A DNA stretch of 64,000 bases, taken from Streptomyces sp. Je 1-369 (GTDB lineage: Bacteria > Actinomycetota > Actinomycetes > Streptomycetales > Streptomycetaceae). Shown here one piece after another: positions 26,876 through 35,889 of this stretch (its first letter is position 1; each line of letters begins with the position of its first letter). Position numbers and translations under genes: made by a program. Below the pieces are notes generated by a model, which saw nothing but the letters and a program-made list of their open reading frames with translations, searched no databases and had not been told where the DNA came from. The stretch lies in assembly GCF_026810505.1 (NCBI RefSeq), contig NZ_CP101750.1, positions 1,269,448 to 1,333,447 of the forward strand. Reading direction: 5' to 3'.

Positions 26876-27427
26876 TCAGCTCTCTTTCTGCTTCAGGACC
26901 TCGGCGAGGCTCGGCGCCTCGCGGTCCCGGTGGGACACCTTCGCGGGCGGCAGCGGCCACGGAATGGCGAGGTCGGGGTCGTCGAAGGCGATCGTGACGT
27001 CCTCGGCCGGGTCGTGCGGGCGGTCGATCCGGTACGAGGTGTCGGCGGTCTTGGTGAGCGCCTGGAAGCCGTGCGCGCACCCCGCGGGGATGTACAGGGT
27101 CAGCTGCGACTCGTCGGACAGCTCGAAGAAGGCCCGGTTGCGGTACGTCGGGGAACCCTTCCGCAGGTCCACGACGACGTCGAAGATCTTCCCGTACGAG
27201 CACCGCACGAGCTTGGCCTCACCGGCGCCGGAGCGCAGGTGCATGCCGCGCAGCACACCGCGGGCCGAGCGGGACAGGCTGTCCTGGACGAAGGCGTTCG
27301 GGTCGAGGCCCACGGAGCGGACCACGTCGGCGTCGAAGGTGCGGCAGAAGAAGCCGCGCTCGTCGGCGTAGGGCGTCGGCTCGAAGAGGAACGCGCCGTC
27401 GATCTCCGGGACTCGGGTGGCTTTCAC
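26876..27427 (-). CDS. dTDP-4-dehydrorhamnose 3,5-epimerase-like (RmlC-type cupin)
   Basis: 183 residues from a GTG overlapping the upstream stop. The RmlC fold is shown by FCRTFDADV, DSLSRSARGVLRGMHLR with the catalytic histidine, KIFDVVVDLRKGSPTY, and LTLYIPAGCAHGFQAL with the catalytic-region tyrosine. It epimerises C3 and/or C5 of a nucleotide 4-keto-6-deoxy sugar. Without RmlABD genes nearby and with a cytidylyltransferase in the operon, the substrate may be CDP-linked rather than dTDP-linked. Confidence 0.87.
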   Translation of the reverse strand: MKATRVPEIDGAFLFEPTPYADERGFFCRTFDADVVRSVGLDPNAFVQDSLSRSARGVLRGMHLRSGAGEAKLVRCSYGKIFDVVVDLRKGSPTYRNRAFFELSDESQLTLYIPAGCAHGFQALTKTADTSYRIDRPHDPAEDVTIAFDDPDLAIPWPLPPAKVSHRDREAPSLAEVLKQKES

Positions 27428-28656
27428 GGTGTCTCCCGCAGGGCGTGGGCGTCGTCGGTGTAGGTGCGTTCGGTGCGGGCCCTGTCGAACAGGGCGGTGG
27501 TCAACGCGTCGAACTGGTCCTGGAGTTGCCGTGCGGCGAGCCGGTTCCGTTCGGCGAGGGTCCGGCGCAGTTCCGCCGACTGTTTCTCCAGTTCCCCGAA
27601 GTGTTCCAGGAGCCGCTCGGCGTCGACCTCGCGGGCCGGGTGGCAGTACGTGCCGAGGCCCATCCGTGCCATGAGCGCGTCGCTCTTGGCGGCGTAGCTG
27701 AGGGCGAGCGTCGGTGTTCCGGCCTTCAGCGCGCAGACCAGGTTGTGGTACCTGGTCGCCACCACGGAGTCGGCGGCGGCCATCTCCCGCATGAGGTCGG
27801 TGAGCGTTGCCGTCTCGGCGGCGGTGACCAGCGGCGAGTCCACCGCGTCGATGATCGCCTCGACCACCGACGCGTCGCAGGCGTCGCCGGTGAGGAGCCG
27901 GACCGGCCTGCCCTCCTCGACGAGCGCGCGGACGAACCGGGTCGTCCCTTCGAGGTAGCGCCCGTGGATCTCCTCGGCCCGTGCGCGGTCGTCGTTGCCG
28001 CCGTGGAAGTCCATGACGCCGACGCAGACCGTGCCCTTGGGAGTACCGGCCGGCGGTGTCGGCAGGGCGAAGGCGAGGTCCGGATAGACCTTGTCGTGTG
28101 CCGTGTCCACGCCCATCGCCCGCATCGCGTCGCGGGACAGGTCGTCGCGGTACGAGCGGTAGGCGGCGAGCCGCGCGGACAGGCGCACCAGGGCCCGCGT
28201 CGGCCGGTCGCGGATCGGGGCGGCGCCGACGCCGACCAGTGCGACGCGGGTGCGGAAGATCCGGCCGCTCGCGCAGAGCAGGAACAGCGAGTACGGGAAA
28301 CCCCACGGCCGCAGCGGCAGGGTGGCCTCCAGGACGCCCATGCCCGGCACGATCACCACGTCGTGCCTGCGCACCCAGGCGGCGGTGCGGGCAATGTCGA
28401 CGAGCTTGCCGACGCCCTTCGCGGCGATCGCGCCCACGCGTGACGCGGTCCGGTACTCCCCGCGGTTCCAGTGCAGCCGCGTGGCGGGAATCCCGTACCG
28501 GGCCGTGACGGTCGCGGGGCCGCCGCACAGCGCGTCCACGGCCGCGTCGGGGTGCTCGGCGCGCAGGTACCCGAGCACGGCTTCGAGCGATCCGTCGTTG
28601 CCGAGGTTGCCGGAGCCGAGCAGGCCGAACACGCCCACCCGTGAAGCGGTCCTCAT
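27424..28656 (-). CDS. Polysaccharide pyruvyl transferase family protein
   Basis: 410 residues. Begins VFGLLGSGNLGNDGSLEAVLGYL, a typical glycine-rich first strand of the family, and contains VIVPGMGVLEA, VCVGVMDFHGGN and VVATRYHNLVCALKAGTPTLALSYAAKSD, the C-terminal block with the conserved RxH. It would add a pyruvate ketal to a sugar from phosphoenolpyruvate, giving the polymer negative charge; other members have different donor roles. Cytoplasmic. Overlaps the genes on both sides by four bases. Confidence 0.85.
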   Translation of the reverse strand: MRTASRVGVFGLLGSGNLGNDGSLEAVLGYLRAEHPDAAVDALCGGPATVTARYGIPATRLHWNRGEYRTASRVGAIAAKGVGKLVDIARTAAWVRRHDVVIVPGMGVLEATLPLRPWGFPYSLFLLCASGRIFRTRVALVGVGAAPIRDRPTRALVRLSARLAAYRSYRDDLSRDAMRAMGVDTAHDKVYPDLAFALPTPPAGTPKGTVCVGVMDFHGGNDDRARAEEIHGRYLEGTTRFVRALVEEGRPVRLLTGDACDASVVEAIIDAVDSPLVTAAETATLTDLMREMAAADSVVATRYHNLVCALKAGTPTLALSYAAKSDALMARMGLGTYCHPAREVDAERLLEHFGELEKQSAELRRTLAERNRLAARQLQDQFDALTTALFDRARTERTYTDDAHALRETP

Positions 28657-29609
28657 GCCCGGCGCCCCTCGCGTCCGGCCACGAGGGCGTCGACGGAGAC
28701 GTCGGACTCGGCCGGGTCGACCGGGGTCCGGTCCTCGACCCGCTCGCCCGCGCCGGGGCGGGCCCGGCTGGTCATCCAGGCGGCCAGGTGGCCGTAGCAG
28801 GCGCGCCGGTCGGCCGCGGAGAGCGGGGCCCGGCGGATCGCCGAGACGAAACCGGCGACGTACTCGGCGAGCAGCCGGGGCGTGGGGTGCAGCGGTCCCG
28901 CGCGGCGCGGGTCCAGGTTGACGCAGCGGGAACGCTTGGAGGGGTTGGCGCGTTCGGCGCGGGTGGGGTGGTCGCGGCGGAAGTAGAGGAGTTCGGGGAC
29001 CTGGTGGAAGGGGCCGTGCAGGCCGATCTCGGCGACGAAGGTGCGGTCCGCGTGGTGGTAGCTGTCGTGCGGCTTCACGCGGCGCAGGACGTCGGCGCGC
29101 ATGACGCCGTAGAAGTCGTCGCCGCCGGGCTCGAACAGCATGCTGCGGAACCGCTCGGGTGCGCGCGGCGAGTCGGTGGCGAGCGTGTACTCGTAGGGGA
29201 CCTTGACGTTGCCTTCGCCGTCGATGACGGCCTGGTCGGCGTGGGCGAGGACGACGTGCGGCCGCTCGTCGAGGGCCTCCACGCAGCGTCGCAGCAGGTC
29301 CCTGGCGTACAGGTCGTCGTGCGAGGCCCACTTGAAGAGTTCACCGCGGCACTCGGTGAACACGTAGTTGTGGTTCGGTGCGGCGCCGATGTTGCGGGTG
29401 AGGCGGATGTAGCGGATGCGGGGATCCTGCGCGGCGTACTTGCGGCAGATGTCCTGCGTCCCGTCGGCCGACGCGTTGTCGGAGATGACCAGCTCGAAGT
29501 CCTCGTAGGTCTGGCCGAGCAGGGCGTCGAGGGACTCGGCGAGGTACTCCTCGCCGTTGTAGACGGGCAGGCCGATGCTCAGCCGGGGGTTGCCCCGAGT
29601 TGCAGTCAT
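28653..29609 (-). CDS. Glycosyltransferase family 2
   Basis: 318 residues from ATG 29609. GT-A fold with LSIGLPVYNGEEYLAESLDALLGQTYEDFELVI in its first ~45 residues, SDNASADGT, and DDLY, the metal-binding Asp pair near residue 107. It lacks membrane helices, so it extends the lipid-linked repeat unit at the inner membrane face. The last 60 residues are divergent and charged. Confidence 0.92.
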   Translation of the reverse strand: MTATRGNPRLSIGLPVYNGEEYLAESLDALLGQTYEDFELVISDNASADGTQDICRKYAAQDPRIRYIRLTRNIGAAPNHNYVFTECRGELFKWASHDDLYARDLLRRCVEALDERPHVVLAHADQAVIDGEGNVKVPYEYTLATDSPRAPERFRSMLFEPGGDDFYGVMRADVLRRVKPHDSYHHADRTFVAEIGLHGPFHQVPELLYFRRDHPTRAERANPSKRSRCVNLDPRRAGPLHPTPRLLAEYVAGFVSAIRRAPLSAADRRACYGHLAAWMTSRARPGAGERVEDRTPVDPAESDVSVDALVAGREGRRA

Positions 29610-30904
29610 GTGGTCCTCACTTCGCGAAGGGTGTTCTGGTGGTGCTCGCGCAGGGCCCACCGGAGGTGCAGCCACCACACGGCCGAGCCGCAGACGGTCG
29701 CGGCGGCGACGCCCCAGGCCGAGCCGATGGTGTCGCCCGCGGCCGCCCCGCCGAGCCCGCCCGTGACGTAGCAGGCGGAGGCGAACAGCTGGCTGCGCAG
29801 GCTGCGCCGGGCCGCGCCCAGCGCACGGAGTCCGGCGGCGGCGCCGGTGCCGAGTCCCGCGCCGACGACGCCGAGCGTGACCGGCACGATGAGCTCGGAG
29901 GCGGCGCCCCATACGTCGCCGAGGACGAGCTCGCCCGCCCGGTCGGGTACGAGGAGCAGCGCCCCGCCCCAGAGCAGCGCGGCAGCGGCCTGCCCGCCGC
30001 CGAGGACGAGGCAGAACTGGCCGAGGCGGTGCGGGGCCCTGCGCAGGACGCGTGCCGCCTCGGCGACGGTGACGAGGGAGAGCCCCATCAGGACGGCCAT
30101 GAAGGGGCCGAGCAGGAGTTCGGCGCCCCGGACGACGCCGACCGCGCCGACGCCGACGATGACGCCGAGGCCGTATGCCCGCAGTTGGCTCGCGCCGCTG
30201 TTGCTGACGTTCTCGACCAGGTACCGGGTGCCGAGGTCGCGGTGCGTGCGGAGCCATTCGCGCGCACCGGTCACCCGGGGCCGTATCCCGGACTGGAAGC
30301 AGCCGTACGCCCCGGCCACCGCGGCGGATCCGCCCCAGGCGAGGACGAACGCCGCCACGCTGCCGACGTGCGCCGCCACCAGCAGGGCGGGGACGAGCGC
30401 GACGCACCACACGAGGTCGTTGACGAACGCCTTGCGGCCGTTGCCCGCGGCGAAGAACGCGAACCGCCACGCGTCCTGGAGGAGCAGCCCGGGCAGGACG
30501 ACGCCGAGGCAGGCGAACGCGGATCCGACGCGGCCGCCCACGGCGAGGCCGATCACCGAGGACGCCGTGCCGAGGGCGAGGCCGGTGCCGAGCGCGGTGC
30601 CCGACGCCCGGGCCGCCGCCGCCCGCCACGCCTTCTCCGGGACGCCGCTGAAGCGGACCACGAGCGGGTCGGTGGCCAGGCCGCGGGAGACGTTCAGCAC
30701 CACGCCGTAGGTCACCCAGGCCAGGCTGAACACGCCGAACGCGGTCACCCCGAGCGAGCGGGCCACGTAGACGCCCACGGCGAAGTTGCTCATGCTGGAG
30801 GCCGCCTGGTCGGCGAGGCCCCAGGACAGCCGGCCGACGATGCCGCGCCGTGCGCTGGGCTCAGCGCTCGGCTCCGCGCTCGGCTCCGTGGTCATCGGCG
30901 TCAT
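29606..30904 (-). CDS. Wzx-like polysaccharide flippase (MATE/MOP superfamily)
   Basis: 432 residues from the ATG of an ATGA overlap (a second ATG follows three codons later). About 12 membrane segments; the first after a Glu/Ser/Ala repeat leader carries the usual Wzx pattern SSMSNFAVGVYVARSLGVTAFGVFSLAW. It should flip undecaprenyl-linked repeat units to the outer face, where the Wzy-like protein encoded at 37208-38446 would polymerise them. Confidence 0.85.
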   Translation of the reverse strand: MTPMTTEPSAEPSAEPSARRGIVGRLSWGLADQAASSMSNFAVGVYVARSLGVTAFGVFSLAWVTYGVVLNVSRGLATDPLVVRFSGVPEKAWRAAAARASGTALGTGLALGTASSVIGLAVGGRVGSAFACLGVVLPGLLLQDAWRFAFFAAGNGRKAFVNDLVWCVALVPALLVAAHVGSVAAFVLAWGGSAAVAGAYGCFQSGIRPRVTGAREWLRTHRDLGTRYLVENVSNSGASQLRAYGLGVIVGVGAVGVVRGAELLLGPFMAVLMGLSLVTVAEAARVLRRAPHRLGQFCLVLGGGQAAAALLWGGALLLVPDRAGELVLGDVWGAASELIVPVTLGVVGAGLGTGAAAGLRALGAARRSLRSQLFASACYVTGGLGGAAAGDTIGSAWGVAAATVCGSAVWWLHLRWALREHHQNTLREVRTT

Positions 30905-32175
30905 GCCTTGAGCAGCCCTGCGCCGTGCAGGGCGTCGGCCGCGACGGCGACGGCGTCGAACGGCAGCCCCGACCGTTCGGCGACGTCCAGCAGGCTGTGT
31001 TCGCCGTCGGAGAGGTTGAGCACCCAGAGCATGGCCATCTGGGCCTGCTTGGTGTCGCTGCGGCCGCCGAGCGCGTCGTACAGACCGCGGCGGCCCAACT
31101 GCGGTTCCCCGTAGGGGCTGAGGTTCTGGTACGTCCGGTTGCGGTCGAGGACGCCGAACGCCTCGCGGCAGACCGCCAGGGTGTCCGCCATCGCCTCCGG
31201 GGAGACGAAGTCCGGATTGTCGGCCGAGGTGTGGTACTCGGGGTATCCGGCGTACGGGGTGCGGCTGAGGGAGCCCACTCCGAGGTCGAAGCCGGGCGAG
31301 CAGTACTGGCGCTCGTCGTAGCCGTACGGGGTGAACTCCGTGATGCGGTGCGGGCGTTCGGAGACCGTCAGGACGTGCCGCAGCACCCGGTCGATCTCCG
31401 CGTCGCCGCGCCTGCTCTGCTTGTACGTGAGCCGCCCCGAGTCGCCCGCGCAGGCCAGCACGAGCCCGTGCTTGACCTGGTCGATGCGTTCCGCGTTGCG
31501 GGCGAGCCAGGTGATCGCGCCGACGGTGCCGGGCGCGAAGATGAACCGGTACGTGTAGTACGGGTTCTGCTCGGCCAGCGCCCGGGCCAGGAACGTCGCC
31601 ACCGCGATGCCGGCCAGGTTGTCGTTGGCCAGCGACGGGTGGCAGACGTGGCAGGAGACGATGACCTCGTCGGCGACCTGCCCGGGGACGACGTGCTCGG
31701 CGTAGGTGAGGTGGCCGTCGGCGAGCGTGGAGTCGATGCGCACTTCGTAGTCGCCGTCCGGCAGCGCGTCCAGGGTCTCCTGGGAGAGGCAGAACCCCCA
31801 CTCCGGTTTGTAGTAGCTGGTGCGGTACGGCACCCAGCTCGGGTGGTCCGGCAGGGTGTGCAGATGTTCGCGCAGCTCGGACAGGGGCATGGTCGCCGCG
31901 ACCGGCACGCTGTAGCCGAGCACGTGCAGGCTGGACGCGGCGAAGTCGACGACCCGGCGGCCCGTGCTGTCGGCGACGTACGCGTCGCGGATGTTCCACT
32001 CCTGCGGCACCGTCCAGTCGAGCACCCGCGTCCCGGTCGGCACCTCGTGCACGGTGAGCGGGAGGTACTCGTCGACGATCTTCAGGGTGGCACGCACGCC
32101 GTCGCCCGTGATGCTCCGGCAGAGCGGGTAGAGACGCTCCACCAGCGCGTGCATCTGCCTGCCTGTCTCGGTCAT
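30901..32175 (-). CDS. DUF4910/DUF2172 aminopeptidase-like protein
   Basis: 424 residues. Family signatures: LYPLCRSITGDGVRATL at the start, SCHVCHPSLANDNLAG (metal His and Asp of an M28-like zinc-peptidase fold), FAPGTVGAITW, GYDERQYCSPGFDLGVG and EYHTSADNPDF, with a winged-helix-like C-terminus. No signal peptide. These proteins occur in surface-polysaccharide and antibiotic-sugar clusters; the reaction is not established, with amide hydrolysis or formation on a sugar being the usual guess. Confidence 0.85.
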   Translation of the reverse strand: MTETGRQMHALVERLYPLCRSITGDGVRATLKIVDEYLPLTVHEVPTGTRVLDWTVPQEWNIRDAYVADSTGRRVVDFAASSLHVLGYSVPVAATMPLSELREHLHTLPDHPSWVPYRTSYYKPEWGFCLSQETLDALPDGDYEVRIDSTLADGHLTYAEHVVPGQVADEVIVSCHVCHPSLANDNLAGIAVATFLARALAEQNPYYTYRFIFAPGTVGAITWLARNAERIDQVKHGLVLACAGDSGRLTYKQSRRGDAEIDRVLRHVLTVSERPHRITEFTPYGYDERQYCSPGFDLGVGSLSRTPYAGYPEYHTSADNPDFVSPEAMADTLAVCREAFGVLDRNRTYQNLSPYGEPQLGRRGLYDALGGRSDTKQAQMAMLWVLNLSDGEHSLLDVAERSGLPFDAVAVAADALHGAGLLKA

Positions 32176-33197
32176 CGGCGCCACCGCAGGGTGTCGTCGA
32201 CGGTGCCGGCGTCGGAGGCCGCGCGCAGCACGGCGAGGCGGGTGAAGCGCTGCTCGAAGTCCTCGCGGGTCAGGCCGTGCTTGCGGTAGGCGTCGGCGAG
32301 TTCGAGGGCGCCGCGCTTGACCGTCCACTCGCACTCGAAGCCGGGAATCGCGGCGCGGAAGCGGGCGAAGTCGACGCGGTAGGAGCGGGGGTCGGCGCCG
32401 TTCTCGCCGGTGATCCGCACCTTCGCGCCGGACACCGCCTCGGCGACCTGCTCGGCGATCTCGGCGACCGTGACGTTGTTGGTCTCGCTGCCGATGTTGA
32501 ACGCCAGGTCGTGCACCGCGTCGCGGGGCGCGGCGAGCGCGGCGGTGAAGGCCCGTGCGATGTCGGCGGCGTGCACGAGCGGACGCCAGGGCGTGCCGTC
32601 GGAGAGGACGAGGACCTCCCCGGACAGGAGGGCGTGGCCGACCAGGTTGTTCAGGACGATGTCGGCGCGCAGCCGGGGCGAGTAGCCGAAGGCGGTGGCA
32701 TTGCGCATGTACACGGGGCTGAAGTCGTCGTCGGCGAGCGCGTGCAGGTCGTCCTCGACGCGCACCTTGGACTCCGCGTACGGCGTCACGGGCCGCAGCG
32801 GAGCGTCCTCGGCGACGAGTTCGCCGCCGCCCGCCGCACCGTAGACGGAGCAGGTGGAGGCGTACAGGAAGCGCCGCACTCCGGCCTCGCGGGCCAGCCG
32901 GGCGAGGCGTACGGAGGCGTGGTGGTTGATGTCGTACGTGAGGTCGGGGGCCAGCGCGCCCAGCGGGTCGTTGGAGAGCGCGGCGAGGTGGATCACGGCG
33001 TCGATGCCGGTCAGGTGGTCGGGGGTGACGTCGCGCAGGTCGACGCGCGGTCCCGGCGGGTCCGCGGGGCGCGGGCCGAGGACGCAGTCGGCGAACAGGC
33101 CGGAGTCCAGGCCGACGACGTCGTGTCCGGCGGCGGTGAGCACCGGGGCCATCACGGTGCCCAGGTAGCCCTGGTGTCCGGTGAGCAGTACGCGCAA
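32172..33197 (-). CDS. NAD-dependent epimerase/dehydratase (extended SDR)
   Basis: 341 residues. Rossmann motif GHQGYLG at residues 7-13, catalytic serine/threonine region STCSVYG and YxxxK in TPYAESK. Extended SDRs of this type act on nucleotide sugars as 4-epimerases, reductases or dehydratases. Next to a cytidylyltransferase and a C-methyltransferase it most likely works on the same nucleotide sugar, perhaps as the 4-ketoreductase of a branched sugar. Stop overlaps the DUF4910 start. Confidence 0.88.
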   Translation of the reverse strand: MRVLLTGHQGYLGTVMAPVLTAAGHDVVGLDSGLFADCVLGPRPADPPGPRVDLRDVTPDHLTGIDAVIHLAALSNDPLGALAPDLTYDINHHASVRLARLAREAGVRRFLYASTCSVYGAAGGGELVAEDAPLRPVTPYAESKVRVEDDLHALADDDFSPVYMRNATAFGYSPRLRADIVLNNLVGHALLSGEVLVLSDGTPWRPLVHAADIARAFTAALAAPRDAVHDLAFNIGSETNNVTVAEIAEQVAEAVSGAKVRITGENGADPRSYRVDFARFRAAIPGFECEWTVKRGALELADAYRKHGLTREDFEQRFTRLAVLRAASDAGTVDDTLRWRR

Positions 33198-33200
33198 GGT

Positions 33201-33848
33201 TCAATCCCCCAGCTTGAGAGCGAGTTTGGTGACGGCGAACGCCTCGGCGTAGCGCGCGTGGCATTCGATTCCGCGGATCCGGGCGAGGCCGAGGAAGGCC
33301 TCGCGGTCGTACCAGGGCCGGTGCCGTTGGGAGGGGTAGTGCTCCTGGAGGAGCCGTACCTTCTCCTCGGCGATCTCCGGTGACAGCGGCTGGTACGCGG
33401 TGGGGCGGCCGAGGTCGCCGTCCCACTTGACGATCTCGTAGCCGAGGACGAGGTGGTCGCGGAACGCGGTGGGGATCAGCTGCGCGAGGCCGCGGTGGTC
33501 CTGGTGCGCGTCGTCGGTGCGCGGGGCGATGACGAGGTCGGGCTCGGTGCGTGCGCGCAGCTCCTCGACCGCGGCCTTGGCCTCGTCCCAGTGGACGGGC
33601 ATCCGTCCGTCGGGCAGCTTGAGCACGGTGACGCCGAGTTCGGCGCCGGGGCAGAAGGCGGTGAGCGCGGCCAGCTCCTCCTGCTCGCGCTCGCTGCCGC
33701 CGCCGGAGAGCACCAGCGCATCGACGCGCAGGCCCGGCCGTGCCGTGCACAGGGTGAGGAGCGTGCCGCCGGCGCCGATGGCGATGTCGTCGCAGTGCGC
33801 GCCCACCGCGACGATCCGGTCGAGGGGTCCCGCGCCGAGCCTGATCAC
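33201..33848 (-). CDS. PIG-L/LmbE family deacetylase
   Basis: 215 residues from GTG 33848. Zinc-ligand motifs are AHCDDIAIG (a variant of the common AHPDDE: Pro and Glu replaced) and HQDHRGLAQL. Typical substrates are N-acetylated amino sugars on lipids, nucleotides or mycothiol precursors. Here the likely role is deacetylating an N-acyl sugar in the branched-sugar cassette. AHCDD variants are seen in PIG-L proteins of EPS clusters. Confidence 0.85.
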   Translation of the reverse strand: MIRLGAGPLDRIVAVGAHCDDIAIGAGGTLLTLCTARPGLRVDALVLSGGGSEREQEELAALTAFCPGAELGVTVLKLPDGRMPVHWDEAKAAVEELRARTEPDLVIAPRTDDAHQDHRGLAQLIPTAFRDHLVLGYEIVKWDGDLGRPTAYQPLSPEIAEEKVRLLQEHYPSQRHRPWYDREAFLGLARIRGIECHARYAEAFAVTKLALKLGD

Positions 33849-34639
33849 GCGCCCACCCCGGCGTCGTCGTGCTCCCACACGGCCCACGGGCGGTCGCCGC
33901 GGGTGTAGGAGTCGTCGAGCGCGGCCCGCTCCTTGACGGTGTCGGTCGGCTTCCAGAAGCCGCGGTGCTGGTGCGCCACCAGGCGGCCGCTCTTGGCGAG
34001 TTGGGCACAGCCGTCGGCGACCAGGTCGCCGTTCTCCGGTATGTGGTCGAAGACTTCCTGGCGGAGCACGAAGTAGCCGCCGTTCTCCCACATGGGCAGT
34101 TCGCTGACCGGGGTGATGCCGCCCACCAGCCCGTCGTCGCCGAGCTCCACGCAGTGGAACGAGGACTGCGGCGGCACGACCATCATCGACGCGCCCGCGT
34201 CGCGCCGGGAGAACTTGTCGATCATCTCCGGCAGCGGGGCGTCGGTGAGCACGTCGGCGTAGTTGGCGAGGAACATCTCGTCGCCGTTCAGGTGGTGGCG
34301 CACCCGGCGGAGGCGTTCACCGATCGGCGACTCGATGCCGGTCTGGGCGAACGTGATCGTCCAGTCGGCTATGTCGGTGGAGAGCAGCTCGGTCTGCCCG
34401 CCGCGCAGCACGAAGTCGTTGGACGCCGTCTCCTCGTAGTTGAGGAAGAAGTTCTTGATGTGGTGGGCGCCGTATCCGAGGCAGAGGATGAACTCCTTGT
34501 GCCCGAAGTGCGCGTAGTAGCGCATGACGTGCCAGATCAGCGGGCGGGGGCCGACCATCGCCATGGGCTTGGGCACGTCGTCGGAGGCTCCGTTGCGCAT
34601 CCGCATCCCGTAGCCGCCGCAGAAGAGAACGACCTTCAT
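33845..34639 (-). CDS. Nucleotidyltransferase, glucose-1-phosphate cytidylyltransferase (RfbF)-like
   Basis: 264 residues from ATG 34639. The nucleotide-binding start reads VVLFCGGYGMRM, with DVPKPMAMVGPRPLIWHVMRYYAHFGHKEF and LCLGYGAHHIKNFFLNY following closely as in RfbF. The full length fits. It would activate a sugar-1-phosphate with CTP, supplying the CDP-sugar for modification by neighbouring enzymes. The glycine-rich loop departs slightly from the usual LAGGxGTR, so another nucleotide or sugar cannot be excluded. Confidence 0.82.
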   Translation of the reverse strand: MKVVLFCGGYGMRMRNGASDDVPKPMAMVGPRPLIWHVMRYYAHFGHKEFILCLGYGAHHIKNFFLNYEETASNDFVLRGGQTELLSTDIADWTITFAQTGIESPIGERLRRVRHHLNGDEMFLANYADVLTDAPLPEMIDKFSRRDAGASMMVVPPQSSFHCVELGDDGLVGGITPVSELPMWENGGYFVLRQEVFDHIPENGDLVADGCAQLAKSGRLVAHQHRGFWKPTDTVKERAALDDSYTRGDRPWAVWEHDDAGVGA

Positions 34640-35889
34640 GCTGTGACCTCCTTCGAGGACGCGGCCTCGACGATGCTCAGTTCGGGGATGGGGAAGACGA
34701 GGCGGCCACCCCACTCGTGCACGTACGCGAGCTGCTCGGCCAGTTCGGCCCGCAGGTTCCACGGCAGGACGAGGACGTAGTCCGGCTTGTCGGCGGCGAT
34801 CTGTTCGGGCGCCAGGATCGGGATGCGGGTGCCCGGGGTGAACCTGCCGTGCTTGTACGGGTTGCGGTCGACGGTGTACGCGAGCAGGTCGGGGCGGATC
34901 CCGCAGTGGTTGAGCAGGGTGTTGCCCTTGCCGGGCGCGCCGTAGCCGACGACGGTCTCGCCGCGCTCGGCCGCCTCGATCAGGAACTTGAGGAGGTCGC
35001 GGCGCACCTTCGCCACGCGGGCGGAGAACTCGGTGTACCCGGACAGCTCCTGGAGTCCGGCGGCCTTCTCGCGGGCCAGTACGTCGGCGACCCGCTGCGA
35101 AGGATCGCCCGCCACCTCGGCGGGGCGGGCCCACAGCCGGATGGAGCCTCCGTGGGTGGGCAGCAACTCGACGTCGACGAGGGCGAGTCCGCCGCTGGCG
35201 AGGGCGCGGATCGCGGACGCGACCGTGTAGTACTGGAAGTGCTCGTGGTAGATCGTGTCGTACTGGTTCTCCTCGATCAGGGTCAGCAGGTGCTGCACCT
35301 CGATGGAGACCCAGCCGTCGTCGGCGACCAGGGCGCGCAGTCCCTGGGTGAAGCCGACGACGTCGGGGATGTGCGCGTACACGTTGTTGGCGACGACCAG
35401 GTTGGCCGGGCCGTGCTCGGTGCGGACGGCCGCACCGGTGTCCGGGGAGAGGAACTCGGTGAGCGTGGGGACGCCCGCCTCCCGTGCGGCGGCGCCGACG
35501 TTCACCGACGGCTCGACGCCGAGGCAGCGGATTCCGCGCTCCACGACGTGTTTCAGCAGGTATCCGTCGTTGCTCGCGACCTCGACGACGAAGGCGTCCT
35601 CACCGAGCCCCGCCCGCTCCACCGCGTCGGCGACGAACGTACGGGCGTGCTCCACCCAGGAGGTCGAGAAGGAGGAGAAGTACGCGTACTCCGTGAACGT
35701 CTCCTCCGGCTTGATCAGCGGCGGGATCTGCGCGAGCCAGCAGTCGGTGCAGACCCGCAGGTGCAGCGGGTACGCGGGCTCGGCCAGGTCCAGTCGGTCC
35801 GCCGCGAGGAAGCTCTCGCACGGCGGGGTCGCCCCCAGGTCGACGACGCTCGCCAGCGTCGCCGAGCCGCAGAGTCGGCATGCTGTCAT
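34636..35889 (-). CDS. Sugar C-methyltransferase (TylC3/NovU-type, zinc-binding N-domain)
   Basis: 417 residues. N-terminal zinc motif CRLCG and CTDCW; SAM-binding VVEVASNDGYLLKHV and CLGVEPSVN near residues 105-135; catalytic-region HEHFQYYT; a C-terminal domain with PTHGGSIRLWA and VGYGAPGKGNTLLNHC. These enzymes add a methyl to C3 of a nucleotide 4-keto-6-deoxy sugar, giving branched sugars. Its ATGA coupling to the cytidylyltransferase links both to one sugar. Confidence 0.9.
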   Translation of the reverse strand: MTACRLCGSATLASVVDLGATPPCESFLAADRLDLAEPAYPLHLRVCTDCWLAQIPPLIKPEETFTEYAYFSSFSTSWVEHARTFVADAVERAGLGEDAFVVEVASNDGYLLKHVVERGIRCLGVEPSVNVGAAAREAGVPTLTEFLSPDTGAAVRTEHGPANLVVANNVYAHIPDVVGFTQGLRALVADDGWVSIEVQHLLTLIEENQYDTIYHEHFQYYTVASAIRALASGGLALVDVELLPTHGGSIRLWARPAEVAGDPSQRVADVLAREKAAGLQELSGYTEFSARVAKVRRDLLKFLIEAAERGETVVGYGAPGKGNTLLNHCGIRPDLLAYTVDRNPYKHGRFTPGTRIPILAPEQIAADKPDYVLVLPWNLRAELAEQLAYVHEWGGRLVFPIPELSIVEAASSKEVTA

